Under the pieces are notes generated by a model. It did no database searches and was not told the origin of the DNA. It was given only the letters and a program-made list of their open reading frames with translations. A DNA stretch of 53,297 nucleotides from Chloroflexi bacterium OLB15 (GTDB taxonomy: Bacteria > Chloroflexota > Anaerolineae > Aggregatilineales > Phototrophicaceae): positions 1-53,297 of the forward strand of contig LMZS01000190.1 in assembly GCA_001567085.1 (NCBI GenBank), given 5' to 3'. Positions 7,770 through 17,806 of the stretch are shown piece after piece. The number at the start of each line of letters is the position of its first letter. The first letter of the stretch is position 1. Both the position numbers and the translations under genes were made by a program.

Positions 7770-9725
7770 ATGGCCGTTAGCCAATCAATCAATAGCAAAC
7801 CAATCGCCCGCCGTGAGCCTGTCTGGATTGAACATCAGCAGTGGCTTGCGCCGCGCCTCGTGGTAGTTACGCTGGTTGCTTTGATTCTCAGCAGCGCTGG
7901 CGAGCACTGGTTTGGTATATCAGCGCCCGTAATTCTGTTATTGAATATCACTGCTTATGCTGCTGGCGGGTTTTACGGCGCGCTGGGTGCGTGGGAACAC
8001 CTGAAAGAGCGTAAGGTTGATATTGATCTGCTGATGATTCTGGCGGCGTTGGGCGCTGCCGCTATCGGTCAATGGATAGAGGGCGCGCTGCTGCTGTTCC
8101 TGTTCTCGCTCAGTAATGTGCTGCAAGATTACGCGCTCAATCGCAGCCGCAGGGCGATTTCTGGCCTGATGAAGCTGTATCCGGCAGAAGCGCGGGTAGT
8201 GCGCGGCAATACGGTGCAGATGGTCAGGATTGACCAGATTCATATCGGCGATATTCTGCAAATTGTGCCCGGTGAGCGCATTCCGGTAGATGGAATTGTA
8301 CGCTCAGGCCATTCGTGGATCGATCAAGCGCCGATCACCGGCGAGTCGATCCCGGTTGAAAAACAGCATGGCGATAAGGTGTTCGCCGGCACGCTAAACC
8401 AGCAGGGCACGCTGGATATTCAGGCGACGCAGGCGGCGCGCGATACCGTGCTTGCGCGCATTATTCGCATGGTGGAAGAAGCGCAGGATTCGAAAGCGCC
8501 GACCCAGCGTTTCCTGGAGACCTTTGAAGAATATTACGCGATCTTCATCATCGGCGTGGTGGCTTTATTCATCATCGTTCCTCCGATGCTGTTCGGCGCT
8601 GATTTTCAGAGCAATTTTTACAGGGCGATGGTGCTGATGACGGTGGCTTCCCCGTGCGCGCTGGTGATCAGCACGCCCGCCGCCTTCCTTTCAGCGATTG
8701 CTTCAGCGGCGCGGCATGGTGTGTTGTTTAAGGGCGGCGCGCATTTAGAGGCGATGGCGGCTGTGAAGGCGATTGCTTTTGACAAGACCGGTACGCTGAC
8801 GCAAGGAAAGCCTGCGGTGACGCAGATCGTCCCGATGCCGGGAATAAGCGAAGCAGAACTGCTGGCGCTGACAGCATCGGTTGAGGCGCGTTCAGAGCAT
8901 CCGTTGGCGCAGGCAGTTTTGCAAGCGGCGCAGGAACGCGAGATAGCAACGGAAACCGTGAGCGGCTTTTCTGCTCAGGCGGGTAAGGGCGTTCGCGGCA
9001 TGGTCAACGATCATGAAATTGTTGTCGGCAGCCCCGAAAGCTTTGCGGCCACGCTGCCGCATGAACTGGGCAAGGTGATCTCTACGCTGCGGGGCGAAGG
9101 CAATACCGTGATGCTGGCACAGCGTGATGGGGAGTGGCTGGGCGCGATTGCGCTGGCTGATCAACTGCGTCCGGGCGCAAAGCAGATGATCGCCGATGTG
9201 CAGAAATTGGGCATCACGACGATCATGCTTACTGGAGATAGCCGGGAAACAGGCCATCATATCGCCAACCAGATCGGAATTCAGCAGGTGAAGGCACAGC
9301 TGCTGCCACCAGAAAAACTGGAAGCTATTCAGCAGATTCAAAAGCAGCATGGCGCGGTTGCCATGATCGGTGATGGTGTAAACGATGCGCCAGCCTTAGC
9401 TTCAGCGGATGTTGGCATCGCGATGGGCGGCGCTGGTTCGGATGTGGCGCTGGAAACTGCCGATGTAGTGCTGATGGGTGACCGTTTGGAACTGATTCCC
9501 TACGCCATCGCCATCAGCAAGAAGGCGCGGCGGGTGGTGTGGCAAAACATCCTGTTTTCACTGCTGGTGATCGTTGTGCTGGTGCTAGGCACATTCGTGA
9601 TTTCGCTGCCGCTGCCTTTAGGCGTGCTGGGGCATGAGGGCAGCACGGTGATCGTTGTCGTGAATGGCTTGATCCAACTGCTGCTTCTGCCTGAAATTGC
9701 GCGGCGCAGGGCGGCGCGGGCATAG
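7770..9725 (+). CDS. P1B-type heavy-metal transporting ATPase (P1B-4-like, Co/Zn/Fe export)
   Basis: 651 residues, inner membrane. It uses ATP to pump metal ions out of the cytoplasm. Seen: TGES at 190-193 (actuator), SPC at 294-296 in the metal-site helix, DKTGT with the phosphorylated Asp338, the SEHPL nucleotide-binding motif, GDGVNDAP near residue 534, and HEGST at ~622-626 in the last membrane pair. SPC together with HEGST is the published signature of the P1B-4 group (CoaT, CtpD, PfeT), which moves Co, Zn or Fe(II) rather than Cu. There is no N-terminal CxxC metal domain, also usual for P1B-4. The true ion cannot be told from sequence. No metalloregulator gene is adjacent. Confidence 0.9.
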   Translation: MAVSQSINSKPIARREPVWIEHQQWLAPRLVVVTLVALILSSAGEHWFGISAPVILLLNITAYAAGGFYGALGAWEHLKERKVDIDLLMILAALGAAAIGQWIEGALLLFLFSLSNVLQDYALNRSRRAISGLMKLYPAEARVVRGNTVQMVRIDQIHIGDILQIVPGERIPVDGIVRSGHSWIDQAPITGESIPVEKQHGDKVFAGTLNQQGTLDIQATQAARDTVLARIIRMVEEAQDSKAPTQRFLETFEEYYAIFIIGVVALFIIVPPMLFGADFQSNFYRAMVLMTVASPCALVISTPAAFLSAIASAARHGVLFKGGAHLEAMAAVKAIAFDKTGTLTQGKPAVTQIVPMPGISEAELLALTASVEARSEHPLAQAVLQAAQEREIATETVSGFSAQAGKGVRGMVNDHEIVVGSPESFAATLPHELGKVISTLRGEGNTVMLAQRDGEWLGAIALADQLRPGAKQMIADVQKLGITTIMLTGDSRETGHHIANQIGIQQVKAQLLPPEKLEAIQQIQKQHGAVAMIGDGVNDAPALASADVGIAMGGAGSDVALETADVVLMGDRLELIPYAIAISKKARRVVWQNILFSLLVIVVLVLGTFVISLPLPLGVLGHEGSTVIVVVNGLIQLLLLPEIARRRAARA

Positions 9726-9745
9726 ACCCGTATATTCTCTGAATG

Positions 9746-9778
9746 AAAAAGGACGCGCTGTGATGCCGCGTCCTTTTT
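9746..9778. terminator. Bidirectional intrinsic terminator
   Basis: AAAAAGGACGCG (9746-9757) pairs perfectly with CGCGTCCTTTTT (9767-9778) around a 9-base loop. It has a T run on either strand and lies between two convergent genes, so it can end both transcripts. Confidence 0.9.
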
Positions 9779-9802
9779 GTTACTAATGCTGAAGCGAGAT
9801 GT

Positions 9803-10219
9803 TTAACGGCGATTTCCGCCACCGCGCAGGATTAACCCCAGTACCAGGCCGACCACGAAGACGATCCCGATCAGCATAAACGTGTTTTCCTTAACACGTT
9901 CCTCAACATCTTCACGGATGTCCTCATAGGAATTTTTCTTAAGGTACTGCGCTGCTTTTTCCAGGTTAGCCGCCACCGCATCGGCACTCTTCAGCGCGTC
10001 ATCATCTGCGCCGGCTTCGCGCGCTTCACGGCGGATAGTCTCTGCGATATTGTTCAACCCTTTTACGGCCTCGCCTTTAGCTTCGTCAGCCTTCTTGCGC
10101 GCTGAACGCCCCAATTCGGCCAGTTGTTCATTAACCTGTTCCGCAGCATCTTCAACCGCGTGTTTGGCGTCTTCGACTGTAGTTTCGGCTGCTTTGCCGT
10201 TTGCACTATTCCCAGCCAT
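9803..10219 (-). CDS. DUF883-like (YqjD/ElaB-type) membrane-anchored helical protein
   Basis: 138 residues. An Ala/Glu/Lys-rich amphipathic helical region (NGKAAETTVEDAKHAVEDAA and similar repeats, to about residue 110) is followed by one C-terminal membrane helix (FMLIGIVFVVGLVLGLIL) and a short basic tail GGGNRR. This is the layout of the DUF883 family, whose E. coli members YqjD and ElaB bind ribosomes and sit in the inner membrane in stationary phase; similarity in function is inference. The start at 10219 is chosen because GGAGAG lies 7 bases before it; a TTG five codons earlier is less likely. A separate promoter is predicted just upstream. Confidence 0.75.
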   Translation of the reverse strand: MAGNSANGKAAETTVEDAKHAVEDAAEQVNEQLAELGRSARKKADEAKGEAVKGLNNIAETIRREAREAGADDDALKSADAVAANLEKAAQYLKKNSYEDIREDVEERVKENTFMLIGIVFVVGLVLGLILRGGGNRR

Positions 10220-10253
10220 GATCTTGCTCTCCAAATGCTTACAAGTTACAAAA

Positions 10254-10282
10254 ATTATAACGTTTATTGAAGCGGCGGCAAA
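10254..10282 (-). promoter_or_regulatory. Promoter for the DUF883-like gene
   Basis: On the minus strand TTTGCC and TATAAT are 17 bases apart; the -10 is a perfect consensus and lies about 35 bases before the start codon. It overlaps the 3' end of the upstream SH3-domain gene, so the small gene can be expressed on its own. Confidence 0.55.
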
Positions 10283-11502
10283 TTTTCACACCCCGCGCTT
10301 AGGCTAATATATTCGCCATCTACCCAGCCGGTTTCCCCTGCAAAACTGGTTTGCCACCACGTCGAATCGGCGCTGCGGCCAGTGAGCTGTAATCCTGTGG
10401 CGAAGGGGATCACTAAGAGGGTTGCGCTTTCGCTGGTTGGCTCAGCGCGCAGCCGCAGATTGTAATTTACGGTCGCAATGCACGGCGTCACCGCTGTTGG
10501 CGACGGCGTGAAGGTGCGGGTGTGATAGGCAAACCGCGTTACAGAAGGCGTGGCGCTAGGGCGCGGGCTGGGCGATTCAGTTGGCAGTAGCGAAGGCGTA
10601 AGGGTGCGCGTATTCGACGGCCTTAGCGTTGGCTCAGGCGTATGCGAAGGTTGTGGCGTGGAGCCGCCAGTAGATTCTGCCGTTGGCGACTGTGTGAGCA
10701 TCGAAAGCAATCTCTGGCGGGTGCCTGTAGGCGTTGGCCCGCCGTTCAATCTGTCTTCGATCTCATTGATATTGTTGTTCACCGCAAAGCGCACCAGATT
10801 TTCCATCTGACTCAGCAAAAGCGCCGCCTGAATGCTGTTAATCTCGCCTCGCGCCGCTGCTTCGCGCAGGCTGTCGCTCAAAATCACCGTCAGGCGGTCA
10901 ATCACATAAGCCAGATCGCCGCCGTTGTCTTCGATGATACGGGCAAGCGGCACGCCTTCATCCAGCATACGGAACACTTCTTCTTCATCGAGTTCGATCT
11001 CGTTGGTGACGATCTCACGGATAGCTTTAAACAGCCGTTCAACGGTAGTTTCTGGTCTGGATTCTTCCGTCGCATCCGGATCGCCGACGGCATCCGGCGT
11101 GCTAGCGGCGACCACCTGCGGCGATTGCGCTTGCAGGTCAAAATACACGCTCAGAAAAGGCACCGTGAAGGTCGAGATCGCGATCAGTGTCGCGCCGACC
11201 AACGCCAGCAGCGCCCTGCTGCCGCGCAAACGCTGTGGCCTGAAAAGCTCAATGATCAGAATGATGAAGCTGATTGCGAACAGGCCAATTGCTGCCCAGC
11301 GAGCGTAGCGATCAAGATTGGGATCGGGCGTATCTGAAATGCTGTTGGTGATCAGCGCCGCAACAGGCAGCAGCGTTGTCAGAAAAGCCAGCAGTACATC
11401 AAAGAAGCGCACCTGTTCGCTGCGTGTGATGGCTTTAATCAGATTATTCAGAAGCAGCAGCAGGCCAAATATCAGACCGGCCGTCAGAAGCAGTAGAGAC
11501 AC
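10264..11502 (-). CDS. Membrane protein with C-terminal SH3-like domain
   Basis: 412 residues. Four predicted membrane helices occupy residues ~1-130 (for example LLLLTAGLIFGLLLLL and WAAIGLFAISFIILIIEL). An acidic helical region follows (~150-265), then a Ser/Thr/Pro-rich linker (~265-345) and a C-terminal bacterial SH3 domain (NLRLRAEPTSESATL ... WWQTSFAGETGWVDGEYI) that would lie outside the cell. SH3b domains in envelope proteins often bind peptidoglycan or other wall polymers; that role is inferred. Start: GTG at 11502, with only a weak AGG site upstream, so the exact start is uncertain. No catalytic motif is seen. Confidence 0.7.
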   Translation of the reverse strand: MSLLLLTAGLIFGLLLLLNNLIKAITRSEQVRFFDVLLAFLTTLLPVAALITNSISDTPDPNLDRYARWAAIGLFAISFIILIIELFRPQRLRGSRALLALVGATLIAISTFTVPFLSVYFDLQAQSPQVVAASTPDAVGDPDATEESRPETTVERLFKAIREIVTNEIELDEEEVFRMLDEGVPLARIIEDNGGDLAYVIDRLTVILSDSLREAAARGEINSIQAALLLSQMENLVRFAVNNNINEIEDRLNGGPTPTGTRQRLLSMLTQSPTAESTGGSTPQPSHTPEPTLRPSNTRTLTPSLLPTESPSPRPSATPSVTRFAYHTRTFTPSPTAVTPCIATVNYNLRLRAEPTSESATLLVIPFATGLQLTGRSADSTWWQTSFAGETGWVDGEYISLSAGCENLPPLQ

Positions 11503-11613
11503 AAGGCAACCTGTGCTTCATTACGCCGGTTTTTACGGCGTGGATGAGTCTATTCTATGGGACGGGAGGCTCAAATCAGGTTAAGGTTGCAAAACCTGCT
11601 TATGAGCAAACGA

Positions 11614-12456
11614 TCAGCCGCCTTCATTCAAGACCAGCGATCCCACTTGTTCAAGCTGTACCTCAAAAATCGTCGGCCATAATTTGCCCGTCAGCAGAAA
11701 TGTATCGCGTTCAGGAATATAGGCGATTCCGTTTAAGACTGCGCCAGAATCCATCTGCATACGCTCTGCCTGTGGCAGCAGATCGCGGGCATCAATCAGG
11801 CCGATAGCCAAACCCGTTTCGGGATCAATCTGCACGATGTAATCCTGAAACCAGATATTGGCGTACACGCTGCCATCTACACATTCCAACTCATTTAGGT
11901 TAGATACGGGCGAACCCAGCAGCGTGACTGGAATGGTTTCCAGTAGCTCAAAGGTCTCAGCGTCACGCTTAAAAAGATTGGGCGAGCCATCGCTCATCCA
12001 CAGATATTCACCGTCATAGCACAACCCCCAACCTTCGCCTTCATAACTATACGTGTCCACTACCTCAAAAGTAGCGGCATCGTAAACGAAGGCGGTGCCT
12101 TCCCGCCACGTAATCTGGATCAGGTGGTCGTCTACCAGTGCCAGTCCTTCAGCGAAATATTCCTCATCCAGCGAAACGCTCTGAATCACATCGCCAGTTT
12201 CCAGATCATTTTCCAGCAGCTGCGATTCGCCGTACTGCCCCGCGCTCTGAAAAAGATCGCCATCATACCAAACCAGCCCTTGCGTGAATTTTTCAGGATC
12301 GCGCGGATAGGTTTCCAAAACATTCGGGATGTAATAGGGGATCGAGACTGCCGGATCAATTTCAGGCGTTAATTCAGGCGTTGTTTCCTGCGCGGCCACA
12401 ATCCCCGAAATTGTGAGTGTTATCAAAAGGCAGATTGCTAAAGACCAACGTTTCAT
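11614..12456 (-). CDS. Secreted glutaminyl-peptide cyclotransferase (plant-type QC)
   Basis: 280 residues with an N-terminal signal peptide (KRWSLAICLLITLTISGIVAAQ). It should convert N-terminal glutamine of peptides to pyroglutamate, releasing ammonia. The body matches the five-bladed beta-propeller Glu_cyclase_2 family: YPRDPEKFTQGL, QYGESQLLE, EGLALVDDHLIQITW, GEGWGLCYDGEYLWMSDGS, LNELECVDGSVYANIW and VLNGIAY with TGKLWPTIFEV at the end. The propeller is complete. ATG 12456 is chosen over one 16 codons earlier because it begins the signal peptide and has GGTGGG just upstream. It lies 111 bases downstream of the SH3-domain gene's start on the other side; the two may or may not share a transcript. 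Confidence 0.9.
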   Translation of the reverse strand: MKRWSLAICLLITLTISGIVAAQETTPELTPEIDPAVSIPYYIPNVLETYPRDPEKFTQGLVWYDGDLFQSAGQYGESQLLENDLETGDVIQSVSLDEEYFAEGLALVDDHLIQITWREGTAFVYDAATFEVVDTYSYEGEGWGLCYDGEYLWMSDGSPNLFKRDAETFELLETIPVTLLGSPVSNLNELECVDGSVYANIWFQDYIVQIDPETGLAIGLIDARDLLPQAERMQMDSGAVLNGIAYIPERDTFLLTGKLWPTIFEVQLEQVGSLVLNEGG

Positions 12457-12590
12457 GTTTTCCCACCAAATCCCGAATTGTCCAACCGAAACCAGTAATT
12501 TCACACACTATCGCGCCATTATACTCCCGCTGAAAATTGGGGGTGAGGGTTGTTTAGCAGCGCTGGCATGCCACACGCCAGGCGGCGCGC

Positions 12591-12596
12591 TATAAT
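12591..12596 (+). promoter_or_regulatory. Possible -10 box for tkt
   Basis: A perfect TATAAT lies 38 bases before the tkt start codon. No good -35 hexamer is seen 16-18 bases upstream, so this is weakly supported. Confidence 0.35.
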
Positions 12597-12634
12597 CTAC
12601 ATCATAATACTTAGGCAAATACGCGGAGGCGGTC

Positions 12635-14635
12635 TTGACAAGCGATATTCAGCTTCAAGCGATAAATACTATTCGCACACTTTCAATAGATGCCGTGCAG
12701 AAAGCCAACAGCGGGCATCCCGGCCTGCCAATGGGCGCGGCGGCAATGGCTTTTACGCTATGGACGCGGCACTTGCGCCACAACCCGCGCGATCCGCATT
12801 GGGCAAACCGGGATCGTTTTGTGCTTAGCGCTGGTCATGGCTCAATGCTGCTGTATTCACTGCTGTATTTGACTGGCTATGATGTGACGCTGGATGATCT
12901 GAAGCGTTTCCGGCAGTGGGGCAGTAATACCCCTGGTCACCCGGAAAGCAGCATCACCCCCGGCGTAGAGGCGACCACCGGCCCGTTAGGGCAAGGCACC
13001 GCTAATGCTGTCGGTATGGCGCTGGCAGAAGCATTTCTGGCGCGTACTTTTAACCGTCCCGGCTATGAACTGGTCAATCATTACACTTATGCGCTGGTGA
13101 GTGATGGCGATCTGATGGAAGGGGTTAGCGCTGAAGCCGCTTCGCTGGCCGGAACCTGGGGGTTAGGCAAGCTGATCTATTTATATGACAGCAATCACAT
13201 TACGCTGGATGGCAAAGCTGAAATGACATTCACCGAAGATGTGGCTGCGCGTTACCGTGCTTATGGCTGGCATACTGTAGAGGTGGCTGATGGTAACGAT
13301 GTAGAAGCCATCAACCATGCGCTTAACGAAGCTAAAGAAGTGACCGAACGGCCGTCGCTGATCACAATACGCACAATTATCGGCTACGGCAGCCCCAATA
13401 AGGGCAATAGCAGCGAAGCGCATGGTTCGCCTCTGGGCGTTGATGAAATCAAACTGGTCAAAGAGTTTTTCGGTTGGCCGCAGGAAGATTTTTTTGTGCC
13501 TGGCGAAGCGCTTGAGCTATTCCGCACAGCCATTGAAAGCGGCGCGCGTCTTGAGAATGATTGGAACGAACTTTTCCAGAACTATCGCAGAGAATATCCT
13601 GATCTGGCGGCACAGTGGGATCGGGCGCTGGCGGGCGAGCTGCCGGCGGGCTGGGATAGCGAGATACCATCGTTTAGCGCCGATAAGAAGATCGCCACCC
13701 GCAATGCTGGCGGCACGGTGCTGAACGCGATTGCCAAACATATCCCCACGATGATCGGCGGCGATGCTGACCTTGCCGGAAGCACCAAAACCTTGATCAA
13801 GGGTGAGGAAAATACTGGCCCGAATCACCCCGCCGCCCGTAATATTCGCTTTGGTGTGCGCGAACACGCGATGGGTTCCATCGCCAACGGGCTGGCGCTG
13901 CATGGCGGCATCATCAAGCCGTATACCGCCACCTTCCTTACCTTTAGCGATTACATGCGCCCGTCAATCCGTCTGGCGGCGCTGTCTGAAATTGCGCCGG
14001 TGTTTGTGTTTACTCACGATAGCATCGGGTTGGGCGAAGATGGCCCGACCCACCAGCCAGTTGAGCATTTCATGGCGCTTCGCGTGATCCCGCATCTGTA
14101 TTTCTTCCGCCCTGCCGATGCTAACGAGACGGCGGCAGCGTGGCGAACAGCCATGACCCTGCATCATCCGGTTGCTTTTGCGCTTTCACGGCAGGATTTG
14201 CCTGTGTTGACCGGTGAAGGCATCGGCGGTGTAGAGGCGATTCATGCTGGTGTTGCGCGCGGTGGTTACGTGTTAGCTGGCACGGAAGGCACGCCGGACG
14301 TGATTTTGATGGGAACCGGCAGCGAAATTTCAATCGCGTATGAGGCTTATCAAACCCTGAAAGCGGAAGGCATCAATGCGCGTCTGGTTTCCCTGCCATG
14401 CTGGGAACTGTTTGAGGATCAGGATGCGGAATATCGCGAAAGCGTGCTGCCTTCATCGGTTCATGCGCGTGTCAGTATTGAGGCAGGGGTTACGCTGGGT
14501 TGGGAACGTTATGTTTGGGGTGGCGTGGCGATTGGCGTGGATAAATTTGGCGCCAGCGCGCCTTACCAGCGCATTTATGAAGAGTATGGCTTGACTGCAA
14601 AGCACGTGGTTGAAGCGGCGAAGCAGCAGCTTTAA
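12635..14635 (+). CDS. tkt: Transketolase
   Basis: 666 residues, normal length. Cytoplasmic, thiamine diphosphate-dependent; it moves two-carbon units between sugar phosphates in the non-oxidative pentose phosphate pathway. Marks: [10 protein letters not shown] at the N-terminus, [14 protein letters not shown], the ThDP-binding stretch DGDLMEG ... DSN near residues 156-188, the catalytic glutamate in [10 protein letters not shown] (~410), and the C-terminal domain. It starts with TTG; GGAGG lies 5 bases upstream and no ATG nearby gives a proper N-terminus. The next gene encodes fused transaldolase/glucose-6-phosphate isomerase, so the two genes cover most of the pathway's carbon rearrangement. 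Confidence 0.95.
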   Translation: MTSDIQLQAINTIRTLSIDAVQKANSGHPGLPMGAAAMAFTLWTRHLRHNPRDPHWANRDRFVLSAGHGSMLLYSLLYLTGYDVTLDDLKRFRQWGSNTPGHPESSITPGVEATTGPLGQGTANAVGMALAEAFLARTFNRPGYELVNHYTYALVSDGDLMEGVSAEAASLAGTWGLGKLIYLYDSNHITLDGKAEMTFTEDVAARYRAYGWHTVEVADGNDVEAINHALNEAKEVTERPSLITIRTIIGYGSPNKGNSSEAHGSPLGVDEIKLVKEFFGWPQEDFFVPGEALELFRTAIESGARLENDWNELFQNYRREYPDLAAQWDRALAGELPAGWDSEIPSFSADKKIATRNAGGTVLNAIAKHIPTMIGGDADLAGSTKTLIKGEENTGPNHPAARNIRFGVREHAMGSIANGLALHGGIIKPYTATFLTFSDYMRPSIRLAALSEIAPVFVFTHDSIGLGEDGPTHQPVEHFMALRVIPHLYFFRPADANETAAAWRTAMTLHHPVAFALSRQDLPVLTGEGIGGVEAIHAGVARGGYVLAGTEGTPDVILMGTGSEISIAYEAYQTLKAEGINARLVSLPCWELFEDQDAEYRESVLPSSVHARVSIEAGVTLGWERYVWGGVAIGVDKFGASAPYQRIYEEYGLTAKHVVEAAKQQL

Positions 14636-14660
14636 GCGCTGAAGCGCAGAGATCGTTCAT

Positions 14661-14699
14661 AAAGCCACAGAAGTACATCGCGCCAGCTTCTGTGGCTTT
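14661..14699 (+). terminator. Terminator-like hairpin after tkt
   Basis: A 13-bp perfect stem (AAAGCCACAGAAG with CTTCTGTGGCTTT) around a 13-base loop, 25 bases after the tkt stop. The following U tract is only three bases, so termination may be partial. Confidence 0.6.
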
Positions 14700-14741
14700 G
14701 TGGTATGGACTGGTAGTAACAGGGTAGGAAACTGCCCCGTT

Positions 14742-14750
14742 TGCTACAAT
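14742..14750 (+). promoter_or_regulatory. Extended -10 promoter for tal-pgi
   Basis: TGCTACAAT (TG at 14742-14743, TACAAT at 14745-14750) lies 46 bases before the start codon and after the tkt hairpin. No strong -35 is visible, as can happen with extended -10 promoters. Confidence 0.4.
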
Positions 14751-14796
14751 ACGCGGTAACTTTTTATGTAAGAGTGTTTTTTGAGGAGTTATTTTC

Positions 14797-17658
14797 ATGG
14801 CTGGGAATCCTCCGGTCGCTGTGCAGCAATATGGGCAAAGTATCTGGTATGACAATATTCGCCGTTCAATGCTGGAAAATGGCGAATTGCAGCAGCTCAT
14901 TGATCACAGCGGCGTGCTTGGCATTACCTCAAACCCCACCATCTTTCAAAAGGCCATCAGCAGCGCTGACGATTACGATCAGGCGATTGCTTCCATGCTT
15001 GAACTGGATGCTGAGTCCATTTATGAGCGGTTGGCGGTGGATGATATTCAGCGCGCGCTGGATATGCTTCGCCCGATTTATGATCGCACGGGTGGGCGCG
15101 ACGGCTACGTTAGCCTTGAGGTTTCACCGCTGATCGCCAATGACTCGGAAACCACCGTTGCTGAAGCCAAACGGCTGTTTACGACGCTGAATAGGCCGAA
15201 TGCCATGATTAAGATTCCGGCGACAGCGGCGGGTATTCCAGCCATTGAAGCAGCGATTGCGGCTGGAATCAACGTTAATGTCACGCTGATCTTCGGCCTC
15301 GAAAATTATGTCGAAGTAGCCGAAGCCTACATACGCGGGCTAGAGCGACGGCGCGCCGCAGGCGGGGATGTGACCGGTATCGCCTCAGTTGCCAGCTTCT
15401 TCTTGAGCCGGATTGATACGCTGGTGGACAAGATGCTGGATAACAACATTCGCGCCGCGCAGGGGCGCGATCTGGCGCGGGTGGCGTTGAATAACAAATT
15501 GAAGGGCAAGACGGCGATTGCCAATGCCAAAGTTGCCTACAAACATTTCAAATCAGTTTTTTATGGCGAGCGGTTTGCTGCGCTGAAGGTTGAAGGGGCG
15601 ATGCCCCAGCAGTTGCTATGGGCTAGCACCGGCACAAAAAATCCTGCCTATCCCGATACGATGTATGTAGATAATTTGATCGGGCGGGATACCGTAAATA
15701 CCGTGCCGCCTGAAACGCTGGTTGCATTCAAGGATCATGGCACGGTAGCGCCAGTGTTAGGCGAGAATGTCAGCGAAGCTGAGGCTATGCTGGATATGCT
15801 GGCGGAAGTCGGCATTGATTTAGCGCAGATCACCGCCCGGTTGCAGCAGGACGGGGTCGAAGCTTTTGTCGATTCTTTCAGCGCCCTGATTGACCAGATC
15901 GAAGCTCGCCGCAGCGTGTTACAAACCGGCGTGATCCGCGAACAGGAAAGCGTAATCGGCGCTCACAGTGAGCAGGTTGATATTTCTATACATATGTTGG
16001 AAGCGGAACATACCAATGCGCGCTTGTGGAATCGTGACGGTACGTTATGGAGAGATCACCCTGTTGTTTCAAGCAAAATTGCCGGCGCATTAGGCTGGCT
16101 AGACCCCCTCGCATCTATTGATTTTGCCCGCCTTGAACGGCTGGGCGCTGCTGTGAAGGGCAGCTATGATGCGGTTGTATGGTTGGGCATGGGTGGCAGC
16201 GCCCAGCCTGCTGCGGTGTATTCGCAGGCGATTGGCGCTCAACCGGGTTTTCCAACCTTCTATTTGCTGAATACCACTGACCCAGATCAAATTGCGTGGG
16301 TTGAGGCGGCGATCAATCTGGATCGTACGCTGTTTGTTGTTGCCAGCAAATCTGGCGTGACCTATGAGACGCTGGCACTGTACCGCTATTTCTTTGAGAA
16401 AGCCGGGCATGATGGAAAACGGTTTGTCGCCGTCACAACTGCCGGTTCCCCGCTCGATCAGGTGGCGCAAGCCAACCAATTCCGCGAGATTTTTCACGAC
16501 TCGCCGGATAGCCTTGGCAGTTACAGCGCGCTGGGGTATGTAGGCTGGGTTCCAGCGGCGTTGTTGGGCGCAGACCTTGAACGACTGCGCGCCAGCGTCG
16601 AGCGTATGCTGAAGGCCAGCGGCGCGCAAATTATGGCCGCGTCGCACCCCGGTATTTTGTTGGGCACGGTGCTGGGTGTGGTAAGCGCTAGCGGGCAGGA
16701 TAAGCTGGCCGTCGCAACCAGTCCCTCAGTCGCCGCGTTTTCATCGTGGATTGAGCACCTCATCGCTGAAAGCACGGGGAAAGAAGGGCGCAGCATTCTG
16801 CCTGTTACCGGCGGGACGGTTGGCAAACCCCACGACTTCGCGACAGACCGCCTGTTTGTGTTCATCCGCGTTGAAGCTGACGATAACTCCGAACTTGACA
16901 GCGCGTTAGCGGCGCTGCAAGGGGCGGGGCATCCGGTCATCACCTTGCGCCTGCGCGATGTTTACGCCATTTCCGGCGAATTTTTCCGCTGGATGTATGC
17001 GGCGGTAATTGCCGCTAAGTTGTTTCAGGTGAATCCCTTTGACGCGCCGAATATCAATGAGGGGCGTCAAATCTTCGATAGATTGCTGGAAAACCTGCGG
17101 CGGGAAGGCAAACTGCCCACCCTGATGCCGATTGCGCAATCTGAACAGGCAGATTTATTTGTGTCCGATCAGCTTGCCCCAGCGTTGCGTGAGCTTGCCC
17201 GGAATCAGGGGTTTGACTCGAAAACAGTGGTAGGCTTGCTGGCGGCGCAGCTAAATGGCACTGCTGCCGGCGATTTTTTCGCTATCCTGCCGTACCTGCC
17301 GCAAACCGATTCGCTGAAAACATCGCTTGAAGATGCGCGAAGGCGGCTGCGCCATGCCACCCGCCGCGCTATTGCCCTGAGCTATGGGCCGGAATACCTG
17401 CATAACACCGGGCAATTGTATAAGGGCAGCGGCGAAAATGGCGTGTTTATTGTGATCACCTCTGAGAAAGCCAACGCAATCCCGATTCCGGGCGAATCGT
17501 TTGGGTTTACCGACGCGCATTTGGCGCTGGCTTTATCTGATGTTGAGGCGCTGCAAGCGCAGGGGCATCGTGTGCTGCACCTGCATGGTCATTCATCAGA
17601 AAGCGCGGTTCAGGCCTTCAGCGACGCAGTAAATCTGGTGGTAGCAAGGCGGATGTAG
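14797..17658 (+). CDS. tal-pgi: Bifunctional transaldolase/glucose-6-phosphate isomerase
   Basis: 953 residues. Residues ~1-370 are a transaldolase: SSNPT-like opening GITSNPTIFQ, and the Schiff-base lysine at about 139 in MIKIPAT. Residues ~390-953 are a phosphoglucose isomerase: GMGGSAQ, the phosphate-binding SKSGVTYET, and HNTGQLYKGS near the C-terminus. Transaldolase exchanges dihydroxyacetone units between sedoheptulose 7-phosphate and glyceraldehyde 3-phosphate; the second half interconverts glucose and fructose 6-phosphates. The fused form is known from other bacteria, including Chloroflexota and Cyanobacteria. GAGGAG lies 9-14 bases before the ATG. With tkt upstream, it links the pentose phosphate pathway to glycolysis. 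Confidence 0.93.
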   Translation: MAGNPPVAVQQYGQSIWYDNIRRSMLENGELQQLIDHSGVLGITSNPTIFQKAISSADDYDQAIASMLELDAESIYERLAVDDIQRALDMLRPIYDRTGGRDGYVSLEVSPLIANDSETTVAEAKRLFTTLNRPNAMIKIPATAAGIPAIEAAIAAGINVNVTLIFGLENYVEVAEAYIRGLERRRAAGGDVTGIASVASFFLSRIDTLVDKMLDNNIRAAQGRDLARVALNNKLKGKTAIANAKVAYKHFKSVFYGERFAALKVEGAMPQQLLWASTGTKNPAYPDTMYVDNLIGRDTVNTVPPETLVAFKDHGTVAPVLGENVSEAEAMLDMLAEVGIDLAQITARLQQDGVEAFVDSFSALIDQIEARRSVLQTGVIREQESVIGAHSEQVDISIHMLEAEHTNARLWNRDGTLWRDHPVVSSKIAGALGWLDPLASIDFARLERLGAAVKGSYDAVVWLGMGGSAQPAAVYSQAIGAQPGFPTFYLLNTTDPDQIAWVEAAINLDRTLFVVASKSGVTYETLALYRYFFEKAGHDGKRFVAVTTAGSPLDQVAQANQFREIFHDSPDSLGSYSALGYVGWVPAALLGADLERLRASVERMLKASGAQIMAASHPGILLGTVLGVVSASGQDKLAVATSPSVAAFSSWIEHLIAESTGKEGRSILPVTGGTVGKPHDFATDRLFVFIRVEADDNSELDSALAALQGAGHPVITLRLRDVYAISGEFFRWMYAAVIAAKLFQVNPFDAPNINEGRQIFDRLLENLRREGKLPTLMPIAQSEQADLFVSDQLAPALRELARNQGFDSKTVVGLLAAQLNGTAAGDFFAILPYLPQTDSLKTSLEDARRRLRHATRRAIALSYGPEYLHNTGQLYKGSGENGVFIVITSEKANAIPIPGESFGFTDAHLALALSDVEALQAQGHRVLHLHGHSSESAVQAFSDAVNLVVARRM

Positions 17659-17729
17659 CTGAAAAAACGGCTGCTCCGCGAGCCAATATAATCGTTTATA
17701 AATATTTCGTCAGAATGGCTGATGGGCTG

Positions 17730-17758
17730 TTTACAAGCTGGCACTCTTGGCGTATGAT
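17730..17758 (+). promoter_or_regulatory. Sigma-70-type promoter for the FmdB-like gene
   Basis: TTTACA (17730-17735) and TATGAT (17753-17758) are 17 bases apart, about 48 bases before the start codon. Confidence 0.55.
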
Positions 17759-17806
17759 TGCTAACTGGTGATTTCGGTCACATTGATATTGCCGAGGTAG
17801 AGGAAT

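Noticed and set aside
10642..11337. 231-codon plus-strand frame opposite the SH3-domain membrane protein gene
   Set aside because: No ribosome site or motif; the minus-strand protein has clear membrane helices and an SH3 domain.
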